Shown one piece after another: positions 1 to 9,707 of a stretch of 64,000 nt of DNA. Every line of letters starts with the position of its first letter. Position 1 is the first letter of the stretch. Source of the stretch: Helicobacter sp. NHP19-012. Lineage in GTDB: Bacteria > Campylobacterota > Campylobacteria > Campylobacterales > Helicobacteraceae. The notes beneath the pieces were generated by a model that was given only the letters and a program-made list of their open reading frames with translations, did no database searches and was not told where the DNA came from. Location: positions 744,001 through 808,000 of the forward strand of contig NZ_AP024819.1 of assembly GCF_019703325.1 (NCBI RefSeq), given 5' to 3'. The position numbers and the translations under genes were made by a program.

Positions 1-925
1 GCAATTTGTATTTGCCTGCGGCTAGATCCTTGATGTAGGTGAGTCCTGCATCGCTCTCACCACCGGGTTTAGCCACATAACCACGGTGACCGAGGTTGTA
101 AATGTTGTTTTCTAGGCCCCAACTTAGGCGGGCGTTGTCTGCCATTTTGGGATAGATTTCGCCGGTAACGATCTCCCAAGGGTTGCGATGCCCTTGCACG
201 AGAGTGGTGCCATCGAAGTTACAGATTTGCCCTTCGCCGAAGTAGTAAAAGACATTGTCATAGCCGGCGAGATTTACGCTCACGGTATACATCAAGTTGT
301 GCCATGCATTGGAGCGGTTGGTGAGAATCCATTGGTCGTTGACTTGTGTGCTGTAGCCAGAGATGCGGATATAGACATTGCATCCTTTATAGGCGGCTTC
401 TCTAGCGAGCTCAGGGATCATGCCATCGTGGCAGATACACACAGCAAGCTTAGAGCCACCAGGACCATCGCACACGGGCATGCCTAAATCCCCGGGATAC
501 CAAGGTTCGATGGGGTTCCAAGGGAAGAGTTTGCGGTATTTTAGGATGATTTCGCCTTGGGGGTTGATAATGATGGCGGTGTTATAGGGGTTCTTGTTTG
601 AATCAGGATTGCGCTCCATAATGGAGAAAACCCCATAAACTTTAGCCTCTTTACACGCCTGAGCGTACATCTCTGTTTCTTTGCCAGGCACATCTAGTAA
701 AAATTCTTCAGTGAGCCATTTAGCGGTGTTTAGCCCTTGCGTGCTGTATTCGGGGAAAATGACGAGCTCTACGCCCGGATAGCCCGCTTTCGTAGCATGT
801 AAAGTTTTAATAATGCTTTCAATGTTGTGGTCAATGTCCTTGCGGCTGTTGACCACAGGGACTGGAAATTGGATGGCAGCGACCAAAAACCCTTCAATGG
901 GTTTACCCATACTACCGATGCTTCC
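1..925 (-). CDS. amiF: Formamidase AmiF (3' end cut by window edge)
   Basis: Hydrolyses formamide to formate and ammonia in the cytoplasm; in Helicobacter it feeds the ammonia pool used against acid. The reading frame starts at the ATG at 925 with [20 protein letters not shown] and stays open to the first base, giving about 308 of the usual 334 residues. It is a nitrilase-superfamily amidase: the glutamate in FPEYS, the lysine in KYRKLFPW and the nucleophile cysteine in VCICHDG are all present, and the [12 protein letters not shown] region is typical of AmiF. I chose AmiF over the paralog AmiE from the N-terminus and the overall near match to H. pylori AmiF as I remember it. The reading direction is away from pfr, and the gene appears monocistronic. 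The C-terminal 25 or so residues lie outside the window. Confidence 0.95.
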
Positions 926-1043
926 CATGAATGCTCCTTTTGCTGTTGTTACTTTATTGTGTTTTGCAACACGGGGGTATGCTAGGACTGGATATTTAAC
1001 GCTGGGTAAATATTAAAAAAAGGGGAGGGGTAGGGAGCGTAAA

Positions 1044-1060
1044 GGGAGGCGTTGCCTCCC
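1044..1060 (-). terminator. Probable terminator downstream of pfr
   Basis: On the minus strand a 7-bp GC-rich stem (GGGAGGC / GCCTCCC) with an AAC loop lies about 15 bp past the pfr stop, followed by a short T run and pyrimidine-rich DNA. This is the expected place for a factor-independent terminator. The T-tail directly after the stem is only three bases, so efficiency is uncertain. Confidence 0.5.
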
Positions 1061-1074
1061 CTCTCCAAGCGGTG

Positions 1075-1569
1075 TTACTTCTTGGTGATGTTGCGGATGT
1101 ATTGGTCGGCAAGATACAAGCCATGTCCGCTTTCGCCCATGAGCTTGATTTTGTCGAGGATGTTTTTAAACAAGACCTCTTCTTCGTGTTGTTCGGCGAC
1201 ATACCATTGCAAGAAGTTAAAGGTGGCGTAGTCTTTGTGGGCGAGCATGTGATCCACCAAGCTGTTGATGGAGTGGGTGATGTGTTGCTCGTGTTTGTAA
1301 GCTTTTTCAAAGATTTCCACCAAACTTTTAAATTCATGCTCGGGGGCTTTGACTTCTTTTAAATGCACGCCCACTTCGTTTTCATTGAGGTAGGTGATGA
1401 TTTTGGTGGCATGCGCGTATTCATCGCTGGCGTGGTCGAATAAGAACAAGCCAGACCCGTCAAAGCCATGCGTATAGCACCAAGAACTCATGCTCATGTA
1501 AAGGTTGGCTGAGTAGAACTCGTCCATCACTTGTCCGTTGAGCAATTTCACAGTTTCCTTAGGCAACAT
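1075..1569 (-). CDS. pfr: Non-haem ferritin Pfr
   Basis: Iron-storage ferritin of 164 residues that forms a 24-mer shell, oxidises Fe(II) and deposits it as a mineral core in the cytoplasm. Ferroxidase-site residues are visible: the first-helix glutamate in EFYSANLYMSMSSWCY, the E and H of SDEYAHA, and the E in the AEQHEEE helix. The length equals that of bacterial FtnA-type ferritins. The start ATG at 1569 is preceded by AAGGAG at good spacing and by a TATAAT box about 30 bp further up. In H. pylori pfr is controlled by Fur together with iron; no clear Fur operator could be picked out here. It sits beside feoB, which takes up the iron it stores. Confidence 0.96.
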   Translation of the reverse strand: MLPKETVKLLNGQVMDEFYSANLYMSMSSWCYTHGFDGSGLFLFDHASDEYAHATKIITYLNENEVGVHLKEVKAPEHEFKSLVEIFEKAYKHEQHITHSINSLVDHMLAHKDYATFNFLQWYVAEQHEEEVLFKNILDKIKLMGESGHGLYLADQYIRNITKK

Positions 1570-1598
1570 AAAAACTCCTTTTGTTAGTTTGTATCATT

Positions 1599-1604
1599 AT
1601 TATA
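1599..1604 (-). promoter_or_regulatory. -10 box of pfr promoter
   Basis: TATAAT on the minus strand, 30 bp before the pfr start codon, in an AT-rich stretch. A -35 element is not evident, as usual for Helicobacter sigma-80 promoters. Confidence 0.5.
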
Positions 1605-1665
1605 GCTAAAATGAGAAAATAAAGTCAAGGTTTTTAGCCCCTATTTTCTTAAAATATCTAGTATT

Positions 1666-3539
1666 TTAAGAAACAAACAAGCTCGTTAGCCCATAGGCGA
1701 TGAGAGAGAACACATACGCCACCACTGTGGTGAAAACAAAGAGATATACCACGAATTTAAAGCCCCCAGCCTCCTTGCCAAAGGTGATGGTCGCCGCAAA
1801 ACAGGGGATGTAAAACATGACAAAGACGATAAAGGCAATCGCCGAGGGTAAGCGCACACTCTGCTTTAAGGCGAGTTTAGGGTCTTTCTCGCCTGCATAC
1901 AGCACCGCCAAGGTCGAAACCACCACTTCCTTCGCCATAAAGCCCGCAACTAGAGACACCGATAAACGCCAATCAAAGTCCATGGGCTTAAACACCCCGT
2001 CAATGCCTCGCCCCACACGCCCCACAAAGCTATTTTCTAAACTCTCTTTGTCTAGTTTCTCTTGCAAGGCTTGCAAAGCTCGCTCTTTTGTTGAGGGGTT
2101 AGTGCGCTCGCTTGGATTTGGGTTTTAGTGGCGTTGTAGGGGGTTAAATCGGGTTTAGGGTATTGGGAGGTAAACCAAATTAAAAGCGAGCCGCCTAAAA
2201 TATAAGTCCCTGCCTTTTTGATATAAGATAGACTTTTGGTGTAAATGCCAAAGTACAACACCTTTAGGCTTGGCAGGCGATACTTTGGCATTTCCATCAC
2301 AAAGGACTCTTGCTTGCCCTTAAAGACGCTCAAATTTAAAAACTTTGCCATAAGCAGAGCCACCACAGCCCCCAAGATGTAAATGGCAAAGATCGCAACG
2401 CTTGCGTATTTTTGCGGGAAAAACGAGCCGACAAAGAGGACATAAATGGGCAGTCTTGCGCTGCAACTCATAAAGCCGATGACAAATAAAGTGATCAGTC
2501 TTTCGTGTTGGTTTTGCAGGGTGCGGGTTGCCATGTAAGCGGGCACAGAACAGCCAAAGCCCGTAATAAGGGGGATAAAACTCTTGCCATGCAAGCCAAA
2601 CTTGTGCAAAATCCCATCGAGCAAGAAGGCGACACGGCTCATATACCCCGTGCCCTCCAAAAGCCCGATGCCTAGATACAAGATGACAATGAGGGGCAAG
2701 AAGGAGAGCACCGCTCCCACCCCCGCCACCACGCCATCGCTGAGCATTGAGGCGATTTGTGGGTTAGCGATGTGCTCTTTTAAACTTTGGCTTAAAAAAG
2801 CAAAAAAGTTATCCACCAAGTCCTGCCCGAGCCCACCCACAAGAAAGCTTAGGGTAAAGACAAGAAACATCAAGCCTAAGAAAATAGGCAAGCCATAGTA
2901 TTCGTGCAAAAAGAGGCGGTCGAGCTTGCGGGTGGGGGTGGGTTTGGTTTGTTTACTCACTTCTTTAGCAAGCTGTCTACAAAATTGCAAGTCGGCTTGT
3001 GTGGGTTTGAAGTTTAAGCTATCGGCACTCTTGGCGGGGGTGGGGGCGGAGTGCAAGGCAATGATGGCATCTAATAAAGTGTTTATGTTGGTGCGTTTGT
3101 AGGCAGAGGTGGGGATGCAAGGGGCGTTTAATCTGTGCGCTAGAGTCTTGGTGTCTATCTCTAGCCCCTCTTGTTGGGCCTCGTCAAACATATTCAAGGC
3201 AAGTAGGGTTTTATGCGGGAGCTTGAGTAATTGGGTGCTAAGGGCCAAATTGCGCTCTAAGTTCGTGCAATCCAGGACATTTAAAATTAAATCATAGGTT
3301 TCTGTGTCTAAAAACTCCCTTGTGAGCTTTTCCTCTAGGGTGAAGCCATTGAGGGCATAAATGCCGGGTAGGTCTATGATGGTGATTTGTGTATCTTTGT
3401 AGGTGGTTTGCACTTGGGTTTTTTCCACCGTAACGCCTGCAAAATTGCCGACTTTTAAATGCGCTCCGCTTAGAGCATTGATGAGTGAACTTTTACCCAC
3501 ATTGGGTTGCCCCACGAGGGCGACAACGATCGTTTGCAT
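1666..3539 (-). pseudogene. feoB: Ferrous iron transporter FeoB, split by a frameshift
   Basis: FeoB imports Fe(II) through the inner membrane; its cytosolic N-terminal domain is a GTPase. The first frame (3539 down to 2052, 495 residues) carries G1 GQPNVGKSS, G3 DLPGIY and G4 NMFD, then most of the membrane domain. The second frame (2076 down to 1666) carries the rest, including the FVGRVGRGIDGVFKPMDFDW segment and the last membrane helices. The frames join at 2083-2092, where a run of four T (minus: AAAA) needs one base inserted or removed. Joined length would be about 624 residues, close to the 642 of H. pylori FeoB. A -10 box lies at 3575-3580. Because FeoB is the main ferrous importer, the break may be a sequence error, a reversible slip or a real lesion. 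Confidence is high for identity, moderate for true inactivation. Confidence 0.9.
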
Positions 3540-3574
3540 GGATTGCCTTAATGACTATGAAAATGAAAACCTAA

Positions 3575-3580
3575 ATTATA
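3575..3580 (-). promoter_or_regulatory. -10 box of feoB promoter
   Basis: TATAAT read on the minus strand, 36 bp upstream of the feoB ATG. Between it and the start codon lies TTTTCATTTTCATAGTCATT, an AT-rich stretch that could hold a Fur site, but the match to a Fur palindrome is poor and I do not claim one. Confidence 0.4.
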
Positions 3581-3593
3581 TCTAAAGTTTTGC

Positions 3594-3599
3594 TAAAAT
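3594..3599 (+). promoter_or_regulatory. Extended -10 of rluD operon promoter
   Basis: TGC followed by TAAAAT, 24 bp upstream of the rluD ATG, in the divergent feoB-rluD gap. It is a plausible head promoter for the long plus-strand gene run. Confidence 0.4.
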
Positions 3600-3622
3600 T
3601 AGAAGTTTAGCGAAAGGACCAC

Positions 3623-4594
3623 ATGGAGCAAGAATTTAGCGTCACAGAAACGGGGCGTTTGGACCATTTTTTAGCTATGCAGTTAGGCGTGGCAACCAAC
3701 CAAGCCCTGCAGTGCATTAAGGCGAACTGTGTGTGGGTGAACTCTAAGCCTTGCAACAAGGGGGGGGTGAAGCTCAAGGCGGGGGATGTGGTGGTTTTCA
3801 CCCCCCCAAAGGTGCAAGCAAAGCCCACTTGCGCCCCCTTAGATTTTGAGGTGATTTATGAGGATGCAGACTTGTTGGTGCTCAATAAACCGCCTCACTT
3901 GGTGGTGCATCCGGCTAAGGGTGTGTGCGAACCAACTTTATTAGACCACTTAAAGGCAAAGGGCTATCGCTTGTCTACGCTTAGTGGGGAGTTGCGCTGT
4001 GGGATTGTGCACCGCCTTGATAAGGACACGAGCGGGGCGATCGTCATTGCCAAGACAAATTTAGCCCACGCCCACCTAGCCACACAGCTCAAAAACAAAG
4101 AGATGGGGCGTTATTATTTAGCCATTTTAAGCACGCCTTTAAACGCACCCACTAAGGTAGAGTGCCGCTTAGGCCGCCACCCCAAGAACCGCCTAAAGAT
4201 GACAAACTTAGACGCTTTGCGCCAAGAAATCAAGGGGGGCAAGTGGTCTAAGAGTGCGTTTATGCCCCTTGTAACCAATGCCAAGGGGCAACAGCTCATT
4301 GCCATAAAGCTTTATAGTGGGCGCACGCACCAAATCCGCGCACATTTAGAGAGCTTAAACCGCCACATTGTGGGCGATCCTTTATACGGGCAAGCGGACA
4401 GCTATGGGGGGCGGATTTTGCTCCACGCTTATTTGCTTTATTGTATTCACCCGCACACGGGACAGAGCCTACTTTTTAAAGCCCAAATTTTGCCTGATAT
4501 GCTAGAATATTTGCAAGATAATTTTCAAGAGGTTTTGTGGGATGGGCTTTTACAAGAACGCCGTATTTTTGATTTGTTTGGGGCTGATTTTTAG
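3623..4594 (+). CDS. rluD: Ribosomal large-subunit pseudouridine synthase, RluD family
   Basis: Isomerises uridines to pseudouridine in rRNA. The 323-residue protein has an N-terminal S4-like RNA-binding domain (about residues 1-70, with TGRLDHFLA and KANCVWVNSKPCNKGG) and the RsuA/RluD catalytic domain with the signature HRLDKDTSG, whose aspartate is catalytic, near residue 130. The RTHQIRAHL motif follows near residue 235. ATG at 3623 is preceded by AAAGGA. The gene overlaps the next reading frame by 53 bp, indicating one transcript. H. pylori has the same gene followed by the same neighbours. Confidence 0.93.
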   Translation: MEQEFSVTETGRLDHFLAMQLGVATNQALQCIKANCVWVNSKPCNKGGVKLKAGDVVVFTPPKVQAKPTCAPLDFEVIYEDADLLVLNKPPHLVVHPAKGVCEPTLLDHLKAKGYRLSTLSGELRCGIVHRLDKDTSGAIVIAKTNLAHAHLATQLKNKEMGRYYLAILSTPLNAPTKVECRLGRHPKNRLKMTNLDALRQEIKGGKWSKSAFMPLVTNAKGQQLIAIKLYSGRTHQIRAHLESLNRHIVGDPLYGQADSYGGRILLHAYLLYCIHPHTGQSLLFKAQILPDMLEYLQDNFQEVLWDGLLQERRIFDLFGADF

Positions 4595-5792
4595 CAGTTG
4601 CGCCCACCCCCACAAGAACGACACGCTCTCTTTCAACCAACAAAAAGAGGCGACTAACGCTAGTCTGCCCGTGGTGCAAGGCATTAGAACGATCAACGAT
4701 GTGGAGTCGGTGGGCTTTGAGTGGCAGGCGATTGATAGGCCTTGGCTCATTGACGGCTTTGTGATTTACCGCATGCAAAAAGACCAAACCTACCGGCGGG
4801 TCGCCACGATTAGAAACCCCCTAGCCACGCACTACTACGATGATGGGCTGACTCCGCAAACCGACTACACCTACCAAATCGCCACGATCGGCAGGAATGG
4901 GGGCATTTCGCAAATGTCGGCGGCGATCCTAGTGCATACCTCTTATATTAACCCCGTTGAAAGGGTCTTTGCCAGCCAAGCCAGCCCCCAAGAGATCAAA
5001 ATCTTTTGGAGTCCGCACCCCAATCCTAGCATCGCCCGTTACATCGTGCAAAGGGAAAACCCTGATGGCAAGTTCTCTAATATCGGGGTGGTGAAAAACC
5101 GCTTGTATGTGGAGTATTTTGACAAGAATTTACCCAGTGGGGCGAAGCAACACTATAGAGTGATTGCCGAGAACTTTGATGGAGCAAAGTCCTTGCCTAG
5201 CGTGGTGGTGGAGGGGCAGACTAGACCCTTGCCCCTGCCCCTTGTGAATTTGCAAGCGAGCACCAATTTAACCCGCAAGGTGGAGCTGTCGTGGACCCCT
5301 TCAAGCCAAAGCGATGTGGTGGCTTACCGGATCTATGCCACAAACCGCCTAGACGGGCATTTTAAGAGCATTGCCGAAACCAAAGCCCCCCACTACACCG
5401 ATGAGGTGGATATGGACGGGGCAGAGCGCTTTTATAAGGTCGTGGCGGTGGATAGCAGCGGTTTAGAGGGGGCGATGCCAAACGAAGCAGCTAAAGGCAT
5501 GACCTTGCCCCGTCCAACCACGCCCATCATCACCAAGGGTACGATTGAGGACGGGCAGGCGATCATTGAGTGGCAGGGGGTGAGCGATGGACGGGTGAAG
5601 TCCTATGCCGTCTATCGCTTTGATGGCAGTTCCAATTCTAGCCCCCTGCGCTTTGGCAACTTAACCACCACCCAATTCATCGATAAGCACATGGAAAATG
5701 GGCAAAAATACCGCTACCAAGTGGTGAGCATTGATGGTGCCGGACTAGAATCACGCCCTAGTAAAGAAGTGGAATTGCGTCTAGACCGCTAA
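4542..5792 (+). CDS. Lipoprotein with fibronectin type III domains
   Basis: A 416-residue predicted lipoprotein. The N-terminus has a short basic start, a hydrophobic helix and a lipobox ending IFSSC, so Cys20 should be lipidated. After it come about four fibronectin type III-like beta domains, each with spaced motifs such as YRIYATN, YRYQVVSIDGAG and the conserved tryptophan (FEWQAID, SWTPSSQ, IEWQGVS). Conserved hypothetical proteins of this kind lie between rluD and trmB in H. pylori. No catalytic residues are seen; a cell-envelope structural or binding role is an inference. It begins inside the 3' end of rluD and stops 1 bp before trmB. Confidence 0.85.
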   Translation: MGFYKNAVFLICLGLIFSSCAHPHKNDTLSFNQQKEATNASLPVVQGIRTINDVESVGFEWQAIDRPWLIDGFVIYRMQKDQTYRRVATIRNPLATHYYDDGLTPQTDYTYQIATIGRNGGISQMSAAILVHTSYINPVERVFASQASPQEIKIFWSPHPNPSIARYIVQRENPDGKFSNIGVVKNRLYVEYFDKNLPSGAKQHYRVIAENFDGAKSLPSVVVEGQTRPLPLPLVNLQASTNLTRKVELSWTPSSQSDVVAYRIYATNRLDGHFKSIAETKAPHYTDEVDMDGAERFYKVVAVDSSGLEGAMPNEAAKGMTLPRPTTPIITKGTIEDGQAIIEWQGVSDGRVKSYAVYRFDGSSNSSPLRFGNLTTTQFIDKHMENGQKYRYQVVSIDGAGLESRPSKEVELRLDR

Positions 5793-5793
5793 C

Positions 5794-6945
5794 ATGCCTC
5801 ATTTTTACGCCAAAGAGCTAGCCACACCGCCCATGCCCTTTGAAGAGCAGGGCTTTAAATTTTGCTATGAAGCCCAAAGTTTAAGGGACCCTAGGGTGAG
5901 CCTAATACGGGTGCAACACCCCTCAAGCGATTTTTGTTTGCTAAAAATTGTGCAACAAGGGGGGGTTTTATGCAAGGGAGAGAAATCCAGTCGCCCTATT
6001 CCTGTGGGGATTTTGCAACACGCCCTAGAGGTTTTAAGCCACTATGGCAAGCAGGTTAGGGGCAATTTAGCCCTAAGCCACTGCCCTAGTCGGGCGTTTT
6101 TAATGGATTTTGGGCGTTTTGACTTTGAGAAGTTTTATTTGGAAATCGGCTTTGGCTCGGGGCGGTTTTTGCTCCAAAAGGCACAAGCAAACCCTGAAAA
6201 TATTTATATCGGTTTGGAGGTACATACCCCATCCATAGAACAGGTCTTGCGCCAAATTGAGCTTTTGGGGCTCAAAAATCTTTACATCGCCCACGCCGAT
6301 GCAAGGACACTCTTAGAGGTTTTGCCCCCAAATTGTGAGGGGCTAGACATCCACTTCCCCGTGCCATGGCCAAAACACCCCAATCGGCGCATTTTCACCC
6401 CACACACCCTAGAGAACATGTTAGCCATTTTGCGCCCAAAGGGGGAGATTTGGTTGAGGACGGATAGTTTGGAGTATTTTAAATCCAGCCTAGAGCTCGC
6501 CCTAAATGCCCCCACCTGCCAAGCCACCATTGCCAAGAACGCCCCCCAGGAGGTGGTGAGTAAATACGAAGCCCGTTGGGTGCGCCAGGAAAAGGACATT
6601 TACGACTTGCGCCTACAATCTAGTGCTAAAAGCGTGCACCCAAACTTACCCTTATTGTTGCCAATGCCGCAAAATGTCAAACCCAAAGGGGTGAAAGCAT
6701 CTAGTTTATGGCAAAAAAAACCCATAATAGGGGAGGATTATTTTTTAAATATCCAAGATGTGCTAGAATACGAGGATTCATGGTTACTCGCAGTGAGTTT
6801 GGGCGATGTGCGTTTCCCTTTGAATAAAATCCTTTGTTGGGATCGTGGGGGTGGGGGTTTGGAGTATGTGGGAGGTGTGCCTTTCAACACGAAAGCGCAA
6901 CGCCACGCCCATGAAGCGTTGTGCGCTCTCTTACAGGAGGTTTGA
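5794..6945 (+). CDS. trmB: tRNA (guanine-N7-)-methyltransferase TrmB
   Basis: Uses S-adenosylmethionine to methylate G46 in the variable loop of tRNA. The 383-residue protein is longer than most TrmB because of an N-terminal extension of about 110 residues and a C-terminal extension; long TrmB forms are typical of epsilonproteobacteria. The central Rossmann domain has the SAM motif LEIGFGSGRFLL (about residues 115-126), YIGLEVH, the IHFPVPWPKHPN loop and RRIF, all family hallmarks. The ATG lies 1 bp after the preceding stop, so translation is coupled. It is followed after 2 bp by ftsE. Confidence 0.93.
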   Translation: MPHFYAKELATPPMPFEEQGFKFCYEAQSLRDPRVSLIRVQHPSSDFCLLKIVQQGGVLCKGEKSSRPIPVGILQHALEVLSHYGKQVRGNLALSHCPSRAFLMDFGRFDFEKFYLEIGFGSGRFLLQKAQANPENIYIGLEVHTPSIEQVLRQIELLGLKNLYIAHADARTLLEVLPPNCEGLDIHFPVPWPKHPNRRIFTPHTLENMLAILRPKGEIWLRTDSLEYFKSSLELALNAPTCQATIAKNAPQEVVSKYEARWVRQEKDIYDLRLQSSAKSVHPNLPLLLPMPQNVKPKGVKASSLWQKKPIIGEDYFLNIQDVLEYEDSWLLAVSLGDVRFPLNKILCWDRGGGGLEYVGGVPFNTKAQRHAHEALCALLQEV

Positions 6946-6947
6946 AG

Positions 6948-7619
6948 TTGGGAAGCATCATTTTTGCGCGGGATTTGTCCTTAGGCTACAAAAAGGACGA
7001 GTGGGTGATTAAGGGGGCGCATTTTAAAATTGAGCAGAAAGACTTTGTCTTTATCTCGGGGGCGAGTGGGAGTGGAAAAAGCACGCTTTTACGCTCTTTG
7101 TATGGGGATTTGCCCATTTTGAGGGGGGATTTAGAAGTGTGTAATATCAGCGTGAATCGGGCTTCTAAGAGTTTTATCAACGAGCTTAGGCGCAATATCG
7201 GGGTGGTGTTTCAGGACTATAAGCTCATTGAAGAGTGGACGGTGGAGCAGAACATCAAGCTGCCTATGATCATTAATGGCTATAAAAAAGAGGAGTGCAA
7301 TATCCAAGCCGAAAAGCTCTTAGCCCATGTGGATTTACTCTATAAATCTAACCGCTACCCTTTGGAGTTAAGCGGGGGCGAGCAGCAACGGGTGGCTATG
7401 GCTAGAGCGATCGCCCACAAGCCTTTTTTAATCCTAGCCGACGAGCCCACGGGCAATTTGGACGACTACTCAAGCGACATGATTTGGAGCTTGCTAAAGG
7501 GGGCAAACAAACAATTAGACATCACCATCGTAGTTGTAACACACAGAATCCCTAGCAATTTCAATATCCCCTACCGCAAGCTTTATATCAAGGATGGAGA
7601 GGTGCATGAATACACTTAA
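6948..7619 (+). CDS. ftsE: Cell-division ABC ATPase FtsE
   Basis: ATPase subunit of the FtsEX complex, which sits at the division septum and activates periplasmic peptidoglycan hydrolases. Walker [11 protein letters not shown], signature [14 protein letters not shown], Walker [14 protein letters not shown] and the switch histidine in VVVTHR are all present. I place the start at the TTG at 6948 because AGGAGG lies 7 bp upstream and the sequence after it ([14 protein letters not shown]) is the natural N-terminus; a GTG at 6921 inside trmB lacks such a site. Length from the TTG is 223 residues, normal for FtsE. It overlaps ftsX, its partner. Confidence 0.95.
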   Translation: MGSIIFARDLSLGYKKDEWVIKGAHFKIEQKDFVFISGASGSGKSTLLRSLYGDLPILRGDLEVCNISVNRASKSFINELRRNIGVVFQDYKLIEEWTVEQNIKLPMIINGYKKEECNIQAEKLLAHVDLLYKSNRYPLELSGGEQQRVAMARAIAHKPFLILADEPTGNLDDYSSDMIWSLLKGANKQLDITIVVVTHRIPSNFNIPYRKLYIKDGEVHEYT

Positions 7620-8415
7620 GGAGCACTTAGCTTTTTTATTGCCCTTAATCGCCCTTTTATTTAGCCTAGAGAGCATTTTATTTATCCAGCGGGCGGTGCA
7701 TATGCGCGAGGAAAAGCTGTCTAAGAATTACGCCATCACCATTGTGAGCCACCAAAAGCTCTCGTTGCAATTCATCCGCCAAAACATCCCAAGCAGCGCA
7801 TCTTTGAACCTCATCAGCCCCGATGCGCTCTTAGAACGCTTGAAGCAGAATTTAAGCGCAGCGAGCATTGCTAATCTTAAGAAGAATCTACCCTTTTTCT
7901 ATTCGCTCAAGTTGTCCTTATTCCCCACCTTAGAGCAGTTGCACCAAATCAACCAACGGCTCTTGAAAATCCCGGGCGTGGAGAAGGTGGAGGTTTTTAG
8001 CAAGACCCACGATCAAGAATACCGCCTCTTGCTTTTGCTGAAAAAAAACACCCTCATTTTCGCATCCATTGTAGGCATGCTCTCCATTCTCTTGCTCGTC
8101 AAGCAGATCAGTGTATGGCATTTGCAATACGCCAAGCGCATCGAAATCATGGACTTGTTGGGCGCACCCATGCGGATCAAAAACGGCTTTTTATTCAGGC
8201 TAGCTTTCATAGATTCGCTCATTGCAAGTGGAGTGGTGTTGCTGGGGAGTTTATACCTGTCTTGGCAGGAGCAATTCCAATCGATGTTGCAAGTGCTTGA
8301 GATTGAAAATCATTTATTCGTGTGGCAAGAAGACACCCTGATCTTTTTGTTCACTTCGGTTATAGTATCCTTCGTCTGTGTTTGGATTGTTGTTGTCCAA
8401 AGGAGAGTGGCATGA
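7606..8415 (+). CDS. ftsX: Cell-division membrane protein FtsX
   Basis: Membrane partner of FtsE. About 269 residues with four predicted membrane helices: one near the N-terminus (HLAFLLPLIALLFSLESILF), a periplasmic loop of about 120 residues, then three helices (TLIFASIVGMLSILLLV, FIDSLIASGVVLLGSLYL and the C-terminal IFLFTSVIVSFVCVWIVVV). This is the FtsX topology. The ATG at 7606 has GGAGAGG just upstream; a second ATG at 7594 in the same frame is possible. It overlaps ftsE by 14 bp and the next gene by an ATGA junction. Confidence 0.92.
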   Translation: MNTLKEHLAFLLPLIALLFSLESILFIQRAVHMREEKLSKNYAITIVSHQKLSLQFIRQNIPSSASLNLISPDALLERLKQNLSAASIANLKKNLPFFYSLKLSLFPTLEQLHQINQRLLKIPGVEKVEVFSKTHDQEYRLLLLLKKNTLIFASIVGMLSILLLVKQISVWHLQYAKRIEIMDLLGAPMRIKNGFLFRLAFIDSLIASGVVLLGSLYLSWQEQFQSMLQVLEIENHLFVWQEDTLIFLFTSVIVSFVCVWIVVVQRRVA

Positions 8416-9641
8416 AAAGATGCATAGGGTTTTTAGTGTGGTGTTTGTCCCTGAGTTTTTTGGGTGCTCAAGCAATTGAAGAGATCGATAAAAATATCAG
8501 CCTAAACCAGAGTAAGCTTAAAGCCACTGCTCTAGAAAAAACCAAAATCAGCAACCGTTTAAGTAGCTTAGGTGATGCCATTAACCAAAAATACCAACAG
8601 AGCCAAGAACTCTCTAGACAAATACAAAATATCCAAAGGGACATTGCTAAAAACCAAGCCCAAAACCAAGCCCAAGAAAAATCCCTAGAGGAAAACCGCC
8701 TTTTCTTAGAGAGTTTACAAAAGAGCCGTAGTAAGATCCAAGATTTTGTCACCACTCTTCTCTTAAAGGATATGCTCTTTGTAATGGTTTTGGATAAACA
8801 AGATTTAGCCACCACTGAGGACATTATGCTCCAAACCGCTTTCAAATATCTAAGCCATGATTCGCGATCCCGACTAGCTACCCTAAATGCCCAAGAAGAG
8901 CAGATCAGTACCCGTATCGCCCAAATTGTGCGCAACATTAACCAAATGGGCGCAACCATCAACGCCCAAGAGAACCGCAAACACAATTTACAGAACATGG
9001 TCGCCACCCAACAAAAGTTGATCAAGAACATGCGTGCTGAGTTGGTGCTTTATAATAAAAAACTTGAAAATTTGGATAAGGAACGCAAGGAATTAGATCA
9101 ACTCTTGGTCTCCTTAAACATTGTCAAGCAAAGAGAATTGGAACGCCAAAGACACTCCCAAAGAAGCGAAACAACCACTACGGGTCTAAAAGCCCCTCTA
9201 GAGGTGCGCCAAGTGGCTAGCTCTTATAGAAATATAACCACAACCGTCTACAACGGACCGAAGACCATCGCTCCCTTAGCTAGCTATAAAATCGTGCAGA
9301 AATTCGGTCCCTATTTTGACCCAGTGTATAAACTTAAAGTTTTTAACGAGGCAGTAACTTTGGTTTCAACCAAGCCTAACGCTGTTGTCCGCAACATTTT
9401 TGATGGACGGGTGGTGTATGCCAAAGAAGTGCCTATTTTAAAAAAGGTTATCATCATCGAACATAAGGATGGCATGCACACCATTTACTCCCAACTTGAT
9501 AAGATTGCCCCTACGATTCGGCATGGCTTGAGGGTGCAAAAAGGCTATGTGATTGGGCGTATCGACCAACGCTTGAGTTTTGAAGTCACTTTAAAAGACA
9601 AACACATTAACCCTATGGAAATCATTGCTCGTACGCAGTGA
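8412..9641 (+). CDS. Periplasmic coiled-coil M23-family protein (EnvC-like)
   Basis: 409 residues: signal peptide (MKRCIGFLVWCLSLSFLGAQA), long coiled coil (about residues 25-240), linker, and a C-terminal LytM/M23 beta domain (about 290-400). The usual zinc ligands of active M23 peptidases are not all in place: the region reads VYAKEVPILKKVIIIEHKDG and GMHTIYSQLDKI, so it is probably a degenerate, EnvC-type activator of amidases rather than an endopeptidase. Its position directly after ftsEX, with an ATGA overlap, fits a FtsEX-controlled role in septal peptidoglycan splitting. The start is chosen at 8412 because AAAGGAG precedes it and it creates a clean signal peptide. Confidence 0.88.
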   Translation: MKRCIGFLVWCLSLSFLGAQAIEEIDKNISLNQSKLKATALEKTKISNRLSSLGDAINQKYQQSQELSRQIQNIQRDIAKNQAQNQAQEKSLEENRLFLESLQKSRSKIQDFVTTLLLKDMLFVMVLDKQDLATTEDIMLQTAFKYLSHDSRSRLATLNAQEEQISTRIAQIVRNINQMGATINAQENRKHNLQNMVATQQKLIKNMRAELVLYNKKLENLDKERKELDQLLVSLNIVKQRELERQRHSQRSETTTTGLKAPLEVRQVASSYRNITTTVYNGPKTIAPLASYKIVQKFGPYFDPVYKLKVFNEAVTLVSTKPNAVVRNIFDGRVVYAKEVPILKKVIIIEHKDGMHTIYSQLDKIAPTIRHGLRVQKGYVIGRIDQRLSFEVTLKDKHINPMEIIARTQ

Positions 9642-9707
9642 TGATATTGCGACGGTATATATAAATAAAAATAAGGGCGTGCCGATCTTGGGAAAAAAGG
9701 AGTGCCT

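Noticed and set aside
1072..1362. Open frame on the plus strand opposite pfr
   Set aside because: Shadow of the ferritin gene; no ribosome site and no domain.
3541..3575. Fur box upstream of feoB
   Set aside because: AT-rich but without a convincing palindrome.
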